Positions 56,628-64,000 of a DNA stretch of 64,000 bases are shown here, piece by piece. The position numbers and the translations under genes are program-made. Source of the DNA: Nocardia concava NBRC 100430 (GTDB lineage: Bacteria > Actinomycetota > Actinomycetes > Mycobacteriales > Mycobacteriaceae). Under the pieces are notes generated by a model. That model made no database searches. It saw only the letters and a list, made by a program, of their open reading frames with translations, and was not told the origin of the DNA. The stretch spans positions 21,976 to 85,975 of the forward strand of contig NZ_BAFX01000010.1 in assembly GCF_000308815.1 (NCBI RefSeq), read 5' to 3'. Positions within the stretch are counted from its first letter, which is position 1; the number at the start of each line of letters is the position of its first letter.

Positions 56628-57842
56628 TCACTGGTCGACGCTGCGGACGACCACCGCGGAGTTGAATCCCCAGCGGCCGCGGGCCAGCACCAGGGCGGTT
56701 TCGACGGTGGCGGGCCGCGCGTCCCCGCGGACCAGGTCGATCCGGTACTCCGGTGCCGGGGTGACGGTGCCGGCCGTGGGCGGGATCACCGAATCCCGCA
56801 TGGCCAGCACGGCTGTGACGATGTCGAGCGGCCCGGCGCCCGAGAACAGCCGTCCCGTCAGGGGTTTCGTCGCCGTCACCGGAACTCCGGCGGGGCCGAA
56901 CACCGATTCCAGGGCCGCAGCCTCCGCGCGGTCCTCCTCGGGCAGGCCCGCGGCATCGGCGAACACCACATCGACTTCGGCGGGAGTGACACCCGCGTCG
57001 GCCAAGGCCAATTCAATGGCACGCTGCCGGCCCGATGGCCGACCGGAATCCGGCGGTGGATCGAATGTCTGTGCGTACCCTGCGATTTCACCGTAGATAT
57101 GCGGCACGCCGCGAGTACGTGCCGAGTCGGGATCCTCCAGCACGAGCATCGCCCCGCCCTCCCCTGGCACATTGCCGACGGCCTCGGCGTCGAAGGGCAG
57201 ATAGGCCCGCGCCGGATCGGTCGCCGTGCTGAGGGTCCCGCCCGCGACATGCGAGGCCCAGCCCCACGGATCCAGCGCGGAATCCACGCCGCCGGTGACC
57301 ACCAGGGGTGTCCCGCGCCGCACCGTGCGCCGGGCGTGCCCGATGGCGTCCAGACCACCGGCCTGCTCGGCGACCAGCGCACTGCTGGGCCCGCGCATGC
57401 CGTGCCGGATGGAGATCTGCCCGGTGTTGACCGCGTAGAACCAGGCGAACGACTCGTAGACGCTGACATGCTCGGAGCCCATCGACCACAGCTTGTTGAA
57501 CTCGCGATGGGTGAATTCGAAACCGCCCGAGGCGTTTCCGGTCACCACACCCATGTCGTAGTCGGTGAGCGCGGCGGTATCCACCTTCGCGTCGTCGAGC
57601 GCCCACTGCGCGGCCACCAGGGCGAGGCGCGTGGAGATGTCGGTCTGCGGCAGCAGTCGGCTCGGAAGATGCTGCACGGCTTCGAAATCCGCGATCTGCC
57701 CGGCCAGCCGCACGCCCGGTCCGGCGGTGTCGAACCGGCTGAGCGGCCCGATGCCACCGCGACCCGCCAGCACCGCCTCCCAGAAACGTTCGGTGCCAAG
57801 CCCGTTCGGCGCGATCACGCCGACACCCGTCACGACGCTCAT
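56628..57842 (-). CDS. Type II PKS KS-beta / chain length factor
   Basis: A 404-residue ketosynthase-like protein. The active-site Cys of KS is Gln160 (VAEQAGGLD), the classic chain length factor feature. It pairs with KS-alpha to set chain length; the value cannot be read with confidence here. Start ATG 57842 overlaps the KS-alpha stop by 4 bp. Confidence 0.93.
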   Translation of the reverse strand: MSVVTGVGVIAPNGLGTERFWEAVLAGRGGIGPLSRFDTAGPGVRLAGQIADFEAVQHLPSRLLPQTDISTRLALVAAQWALDDAKVDTAALTDYDMGVVTGNASGGFEFTHREFNKLWSMGSEHVSVYESFAWFYAVNTGQISIRHGMRGPSSALVAEQAGGLDAIGHARRTVRRGTPLVVTGGVDSALDPWGWASHVAGGTLSTATDPARAYLPFDAEAVGNVPGEGGAMLVLEDPDSARTRGVPHIYGEIAGYAQTFDPPPDSGRPSGRQRAIELALADAGVTPAEVDVVFADAAGLPEEDRAEAAALESVFGPAGVPVTATKPLTGRLFSGAGPLDIVTAVLAMRDSVIPPTAGTVTPAPEYRIDLVRGDARPATVETALVLARGRWGFNSAVVVRSVDQ

Positions 57843-59107
57843 GCCGCGACCTCCGGCGTGCGGCGCAACACCATGGCGCTCTGGAATCCACCGAACCCGC
57901 TGCCGACGGTCAGCACGGTGTCCATGCGATGGTCGCGGGCGGTGAGCGGCACATAGTCGAGATCGCATTCCGGATCGCGCTCGTGCAGGTTCGCCGTGGG
58001 CGGCACCACCTGGTAGTCGAGCGCCAGCAGGCAGGCCGCGATCTCCACCGAACCGATGGCGCCCAGCGAATGACCGACCATGGACTTGATCGAACTCATC
58101 GGCGTGCGATACGCGTGCTCGCCGAGACTGCGCTTGACCGCGGCGGTTTCGTGCCGATCGTTCTGCCGGGTCCCGGAACCGTGCGCGTTGACATAACCGA
58201 TCGCGGTGGGATCGACCCGGGATTCGTCCAGGGCCACCCGGATCGCCTCGGCCATCTCCCGGCCGTCGGCCTTGAGACCGGTCATGTGATAGGCGTTGCA
58301 GCGCGTCGCGTAACCGGTGACCTCCGCGTAGATGCGCGCACCCCGGCGCTTGGCGCTCTCGAACTCCTCGAGCACGAACATCGCGGCGCCCTCGGCGAGC
58401 ACGAAACCGTTGCGGGAGTTGTCGAACGGCCGCGAGGCGTGCTCGGGATCGTCGTTGCGCGGGGTGGTGGCGCGAATGGCGTCGAAGCAGGCCACCACGA
58501 TCGGGGTGATCGGGGTGTCGGAGGCGCCGGCGATCATCACATCGGCCGAACCCTCACGGATCAACTGCACCGCGTGCCCGACCGAATCCAGGCCCGACGT
58601 GCAGCCGTTGGAGACCATGGCGACCGGGCCCTCCGCCCCGACGCTCCAGGCCACCTCCGCGGGCATGACGCTGGGCACCATGTAGTCGAACATGTAGGGC
58701 GACAGGTGCTTTTCGTCGAGCACCCAGTTGCGGCCGGAGTCCGACAACACCAGGTACTCCTGCTCGAGGCTGGTCGCGGCGGCGACCGCGCTGCCCAGGC
58801 TCACCCCGAGGCGGAACGGATTCACCGACTCGAGCGCCAGGCCGCTGTCGACGACCGCCTCGCGGGCACACACCACCGCGAACTGCGCCGCGCGGTCCAT
58901 GCGCCGAATCTCACGGGGCGACAACCCTTCCGCGATCGGATCGAAATCGGCCTCGCCCGCGACTTGGGACCGATACGGTGCGGCGTCGAAGAAGCTGATC
59001 GCCCGGGTGGCGGTGCGCCCCTCCGACAGCAGCTTCCAGAACTCGTCCTTGCCGGATCCACCGGGTGCCCGCACACCCAGCCCGGTGACGACCACACGCC
59101 GGCTCAC
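57839..59107 (-). CDS. Type II PKS ketosynthase KS-alpha
   Basis: A 422-residue ketosynthase. Catalytic Cys169 is in [13 protein letters not shown]; the two His are in YVNAHGSGT and [11 protein letters not shown]. It condenses malonyl-ACP units with KS-beta. The start is GTG 59107, overlapping the TGA of a 10-codon leader ORF (59136-59104). It heads the operon KS-alpha, KS-beta, ACP, ARO/CYC, MBL, FAD, hydrolase. Confidence 0.95.
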   Translation of the reverse strand: MSRRVVVTGLGVRAPGGSGKDEFWKLLSEGRTATRAISFFDAAPYRSQVAGEADFDPIAEGLSPREIRRMDRAAQFAVVCAREAVVDSGLALESVNPFRLGVSLGSAVAAATSLEQEYLVLSDSGRNWVLDEKHLSPYMFDYMVPSVMPAEVAWSVGAEGPVAMVSNGCTSGLDSVGHAVQLIREGSADVMIAGASDTPITPIVVACFDAIRATTPRNDDPEHASRPFDNSRNGFVLAEGAAMFVLEEFESAKRRGARIYAEVTGYATRCNAYHMTGLKADGREMAEAIRVALDESRVDPTAIGYVNAHGSGTRQNDRHETAAVKRSLGEHAYRTPMSSIKSMVGHSLGAIGSVEIAACLLALDYQVVPPTANLHERDPECDLDYVPLTARDHRMDTVLTVGSGFGGFQSAMVLRRTPEVAA

Positions 59108-59136
59108 CGCATACCCCCGAATGTGTTGGCGTACAT
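59104..59136 (-). CDS. Ten-residue leader ORF coupled to KS-alpha
   Basis: ATG 59136 has AAGGAG 7 nt upstream, the strongest ribosome site in this region. It encodes [10 protein letters not shown], and its TGA overlaps the KS-alpha GTG (GTGA). KS-alpha itself has only a GGGGG stretch inside the leader. Translation of the leader would deliver ribosomes to KS-alpha. Whether the peptide has any role is unknown; it may be an artefact of a misread start. Confidence 0.45.
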   Translation of the reverse strand: MYANTFGGMR

Positions 59137-59333
59137 AGCAATTCTCCTTCGCGCCGAATGCTGGTCGAAGCTTTCGATGTCCGCATCAGCGTCGCGCCCG
59201 GGGCTCTAGGGCCGCTCCAGCGGCGGGCTCGAGCGGTTCTCGAGCCGGGAGTGGGATCGTCACCGAAAGGCACACGCGGCCAACAGGATCAGGAAGGAGC
59301 GCAGCCGACAGCCGCGTAGTACCCCCGACAGAA
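59137..59333 (-). promoter_or_regulatory. KS-alpha operon promoter with two SARP heptamer pairs
   Basis: This segment is the upstream region of the polyketide operon, with no ORF other than the leader. On the plus strand, heptamers TCTAGGG (59205), TCCAGCG (59216), TCGAGCG (59229) and TCGAGCC (59240) form two pairs with 11-bp spacing, 13 bp apart. They read similarly on the minus strand because CTCGAG is palindromic. Likely bound by the SARP encoded at 59434. Confidence 0.75.
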
Positions 59334-59363
59334 CGGTAGCCCCACCCGAGGGCAGGGCTACCG
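59334..59363 (-). terminator. Hairpin after the SARP gene
   Basis: CGGTAGCCC and GGGCTACCG form a perfect 9-bp stem with a 12-nt loop. It lies 71 bp beyond the SARP stop on the minus strand and is followed by TTC, so it probably ends that transcript before the polyketide operon. Confidence 0.6.
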
Positions 59364-59433
59364 CGGATCGACGGTCGTCGCCTCCGTCGATCACTTATGT
59401 CATGAAGGTGATTCCAACAATGAGAACAAAAGG

Positions 59434-60303
59434 TCAGGCCGGCCGGGCGGAGCTGCCGAGTTCCGGGGTCGAATCCCAGCCGATCAAATATCCCGCGTGT
59501 CGTGACTCCAATATTTCAGCCACCGACTCGTCGGAGGCATTGAGAATATCCAGGTGCAATTGCCGAATTCGCCAGCAGGGGTCGAGCCCGAGCTCGAGCT
59601 GCATCAGCTCGGCGAAATTGTGGTAGGCCTCCAGTGCTCGATACCGCTGCCCCGAACGGCACAACGCGTACATGTAATACGCCTGCATCCGCTCGTGCAG
59701 CGGGTGCTCGGCGGTCAATCTCGCCAGATCGGGGCAGACCTCACGATGACCACCCAATCGCAATTGCGCCTCGATGCGACGCTCCTGATTCACCAGGCGC
59801 AATTGCTCGAGATGCGTCAATTCCGCCGCGAGCGGATTTCCGGCCTCCACGTCGAGCAGTGGCGGGCCGGTCCACAGGGCCTCCGAAGCGGTGTACAGCT
59901 CGACCGCCCGCCGATCGTTGCCCACCGCGGCCGCACAGCGCGCGGCCTCGGCCATGACCTGGTAATCCCTCACATCCAGCACACAGTCCCGGGCGTCGAA
60001 CAGATATCCCTTGCTCCAAGTGCGCAGGTATCGATCCGCCACCTCACCCTGGTCGACGTCCAGGAACTCCGCCATGCGCTTCCTGATCCCGAGCACATAC
60101 GTCTGCACGACGGTCACGGCACTGCGTGGCGGATGCTCATTCCATAATTCCTCGATCATCGCGGACACCGGCACGACGGTTGAATGCCGGACGAGCAGCA
60201 GCGCGAGCAATTGCCGCTGTTTCTGAGCCGTCGGTGTGGCATTCCTGTTCTGCAGTGCGAGTGTTAGCGGTCCTAGCACGCGGGCATAGATTTGCTGTGT
60301 CAC
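59434..60303 (-). CDS. SARP-family pathway activator
   Basis: A 289-residue SARP. The N-terminal OmpR-like winged helix has RVLGPLTLAL...TAQKQRQLLALLLV and SAVTVVQTYVLGIRKRM; the C-terminal bacterial transcriptional activation domain follows (DARDCVLDVRDYQ..., LHERMQAYYMYALCRSGQRYRALEAYH). The start is GTG 60303 with AGGGAG upstream. It is divergent from the carboxylase genes. SARP boxes precede the KR, KS-alpha and carboxylase genes, so it is the likely activator of the entire cluster. Confidence 0.92.
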   Translation of the reverse strand: MTQQIYARVLGPLTLALQNRNATPTAQKQRQLLALLLVRHSTVVPVSAMIEELWNEHPPRSAVTVVQTYVLGIRKRMAEFLDVDQGEVADRYLRTWSKGYLFDARDCVLDVRDYQVMAEAARCAAAVGNDRRAVELYTASEALWTGPPLLDVEAGNPLAAELTHLEQLRLVNQERRIEAQLRLGGHREVCPDLARLTAEHPLHERMQAYYMYALCRSGQRYRALEAYHNFAELMQLELGLDPCWRIRQLHLDILNASDESVAEILESRHAGYLIGWDSTPELGSSARPA

Positions 60304-60580
60304 GGGTGCTCCCTACTACTTTCCCCCGGCAATGCGCGGAAAATGAATACCCACAGCACTGGAGGTCACTCCAGCCTAACGGTCGGCAGGTATCGGTTTC
60401 GTGAACAAACCGTAATTTGATGGTTAAAGGGCGAAATGTTCCCAAACCATCGACTACATGCTATGCCCGCCTATCGATATTGAATGACGAATCAAATACG
60501 GATTGCGTATAACCCTAATACCGTCCGGGCCGCCGGGCATTTGAGCGACGCTCTAGCACCCGTGGGTCAGACTCGGGGAC
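60304..60580. promoter_or_regulatory. Divergent SARP/carboxylase promoter region with a SARP box
   Basis: A 277-bp gap, AT-rich around 60410-60510. It holds TTGAGCG (60541) and TCTAGCA (60552), an 11-bp spaced heptamer pair ending 22 bp before the carboxylase ATG. With a -10 element expected roughly 8 bp beyond, transcription could start close to the ATG, perhaps giving a nearly leaderless mRNA. No ORF is seen. Confidence 0.65.
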
Positions 60581-62125
60581 ATGCGTGATCGCGTCGAGGA
60601 GCTCGAGAAACTCAAACAATCGGTACTGACCGGGCCGGGTGCGGCCGCGACCCAACGCCAGTACGACCAGGGAAAGCTGACCGCCTACGAGCGGATCGAG
60701 TTGCTGCTCGACGCCGGGTCGTTCCAGGAGATCGAGGCGCTGCGCCGGCACCGGGCCACCGGATTCGGTCTCGAAGCGCGGCGGCACCACACCGACGGCG
60801 TGGTCACCGGCTGGGGCACCGTCGAGGGGCGGACGGTGTTCGTCTTCGCGCAGGACTTCCGGATCATGGGCGGCGCGCTGGGCGAGGCGCACGCGGAGAA
60901 GATTCACAAGGTGATGGATCTGGCCTTGGCCGCGGGCGCACCGCTGGTCGGGCTCTACGACGGTGCGGGGGCTCGCATTCAGGAAGGGGTCACCGCACTG
61001 GCCGGTTTCGGTGGCATCTTCGCGCGAAACACCAAGGCCTCCGGCGTGATTCCGCAGATCAGTGTCATCCTCGGGCCCTGCGCCGGTGGCGCCGCCTACA
61101 GTCCCGCGCTCACCGATTTCGTTTTCATGATCCGGGAGACCGCGCAGATATTCATCACCGGGCCCGATGTGGTGGCGGCGGTGACCGGCGAGCGGGTCAC
61201 CATGAACGAGCTGGGCGGGGCCGACATCCATTCGCGCACATCGGGTGTCACCCATTTCACCTACGATGACGAGCCGTCCTGCCTGCACGATGTCCGGCAT
61301 CTGCTGTCGATGCTGCCGGCCAACAATCGTCAGCATCCGCCCGCGGTGGTGTGCACCGATCCGGCGGATCGGCGCAACGAGTCGCTCTACGATCTGGTCC
61401 CGCTCGACGGGAACCGGCCCTACGATGTGCGCGCGGTCATCGAGGAGATCGTCGACGACCACGAGATCTTCGAGGTGCACGAGCAGTGGGCCGCAAATGT
61501 GGTGTGCGCCTTCGCCCGTCTCGACGGGCATGTGGTGGGCGTGGTCGCCAATCAGCCGAGCATGCTGGCGGGAGTGCTCGACATCGCCGCTTCGGAGAAG
61601 GCCGCCCGCTTCGTACAGCTCTGCGACGCGTTCAATATCGCCCTCGTCACCCTGATCGACGTGCCGGGCTTCCTGCCCGGTGTCGCGCAGGAGCACGGCG
61701 GGATCATCCGCCACGGCGCAAAGCTGCTCTACGCCTACTGCAATGCGACGGTGCCGCGGGTCTCGGTGGTGCTGCGCAAGTCCTACGGTGGCGCGTACAT
61801 CGTCATGGATTCCCGGTCGATCGGCGCGGATCTGGCGCTGGCCTGGCCCAGCAACGAGATCGCCGTCATGGGCGCCGAGGCCGCCGCGAACGTGATCTTC
61901 CGCCGCGAGATCAATGCCGCGCCGGATCCGGAAGCGGTGCGGCAGAACAAGATTGCCGAGTATCGCTCGGAGCTCGTGCACCCCTACTACGCCGCCGAGC
62001 GGGGTCTGGTCGACGACGTGATCGATCCCGCCGACACCCGCTCGGTGCTCATCCGCAGCCTCGCCATGCTGCGGACCAAACACGCCGACCTACCGATTCG
62101 CAAGCACGGCAACCCACCCCAGTGA
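60581..62125 (+). CDS. Acyl-CoA carboxylase beta (carboxyltransferase) subunit
   Basis: A 514-residue PccB/AccD-type carboxyltransferase. The two crotonase-like halves have oxyanion motifs GAGARIQEG, GPCAGGAAYSPA and SYGGAYIVMDSR, with VPGFLPGVAQEHGGIIRHGAKLLYAYCNATVP between. It carboxylates acetyl- or propionyl-CoA to make extender units. Placement next to a type II PKS with a SARP box suggests a pathway-dedicated malonyl-CoA source. Confidence 0.9.
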   Translation: MRDRVEELEKLKQSVLTGPGAAATQRQYDQGKLTAYERIELLLDAGSFQEIEALRRHRATGFGLEARRHHTDGVVTGWGTVEGRTVFVFAQDFRIMGGALGEAHAEKIHKVMDLALAAGAPLVGLYDGAGARIQEGVTALAGFGGIFARNTKASGVIPQISVILGPCAGGAAYSPALTDFVFMIRETAQIFITGPDVVAAVTGERVTMNELGGADIHSRTSGVTHFTYDDEPSCLHDVRHLLSMLPANNRQHPPAVVCTDPADRRNESLYDLVPLDGNRPYDVRAVIEEIVDDHEIFEVHEQWAANVVCAFARLDGHVVGVVANQPSMLAGVLDIAASEKAARFVQLCDAFNIALVTLIDVPGFLPGVAQEHGGIIRHGAKLLYAYCNATVPRVSVVLRKSYGGAYIVMDSRSIGADLALAWPSNEIAVMGAEAAANVIFRREINAAPDPEAVRQNKIAEYRSELVHPYYAAERGLVDDVIDPADTRSVLIRSLAMLRTKHADLPIRKHGNPPQ

Positions 62126-62141
62126 GCAGAGCGAGAAGCAC

Positions 62142-62329
62142 ATGACAGCACCCCTGATCCGCATCGAACGCGGCGAGCCCGACGACATCGAAACGGCCGC
62201 GCTGCTCATCGCTTTGGTGAGCGTCCTCGTGAATTCCGTCGAGAGTGCCGCGCCCGCGGTGGCTCCCGTGCACTGGATCGGGCCGCCGCGGGTGAGCGCG
62301 TTCGTCCCGCCGCGCAGCTGGGCCGCCGC

Positions 62330-62333
<4 letters not shown>
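62142..62333 (+). CDS. Acyl-CoA carboxylase epsilon subunit
   Basis: A 63-residue protein beginning [20 protein letters not shown], the usual opening of actinobacterial AccE/PccE subunits, which stabilise the beta-alpha complex. It follows the beta gene by 16 bp and overlaps the alpha gene start by 4 bp (ATGA). Confidence 0.85.

Positions 62334-64000
<1,667 letters not shown>

Overview
This 64 kb window is GC-rich chromosomal DNA from a high-GC Gram-positive actinomycete. The best guess is a mycolic-acid genus such as Nocardia. That rests on a PknK-type kinase, an acyl-CoA carboxylase with an epsilon subunit and an AccA3-like alpha subunit, a WS/DGAT relic, a mycothiol-type enzyme, a SARP regulator and Actinobacteria-style GTGA/ATGA gene overlaps. 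The genus is inference; no rRNA or other marker is present. I found no tRNA or rRNA genes, insertion sequences, prophage or CRISPR.

Left part (1-12.4 kb): a left-truncated pknK, an alpha/beta hydrolase, a P450 lacking the ExxR arginine, an MDMPI-type enzyme, a PepSY lipoprotein followed by an OmpR/HisKA two-component pair, then an Ala/Gly/Ser repeat surface protein translationally coupled to a class E/F-like sortase, and a LysR regulator.

Sugar region (12.3-35.8 kb): a ytfQRT-yjfF galactofuranose-type ABC transporter, a LacI regulator, and a long araB-araD-araA-chvE-mmsA-mmsB L-arabinose operon. Identical TGTTAACG half-sites lie upstream of both transport operons. Next come an IclR regulator divergent from an aquaporin-dhaK-dhaL-(DhaM-HPr-EI) dihydroxyacetone operon, and a xylA-xylB-xylR (ROK) operon with a long palindromic operator.

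Mixed region (35.9-46.3 kb): a broken WS/DGAT gene, a previously easy-to-miss 48-residue Cys-rich protein, a CoA-disulfide reductase-rhodanese facing a CstR-like persulfide sensor with two operators, a Clp-N/zinc-ribbon membrane protein, a Rieske oxygenase, a VanY peptidase, a NarL-type two-component system and an AAA-ATPase/PD-(D/E)XK protein.

Right part (46.3-64 kb, continuing off the edge): flavin, beta-lactamase-fold and nitroreductase genes with AraC and HxlR regulators border an aromatic type II polyketide cluster. The cluster has KS-alpha, KS-beta/CLF, ACP, aromatase/cyclase, an ActIII-like ketoreductase, a metallo-beta-lactamase-fold protein, an FAD hydroxylase, a hydrolase, a SnoaL-like protein and a SARP activator. 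It appears to carry its own acyl-CoA carboxylase (beta, epsilon and alpha subunits) for extender supply. Heptamer pairs with 11-bp spacing, typical of SARP boxes, lie upstream of the ketoreductase, the KS-alpha operon and the carboxylase. A 10-codon leader ORF with a strong ribosome site is coupled to KS-alpha.
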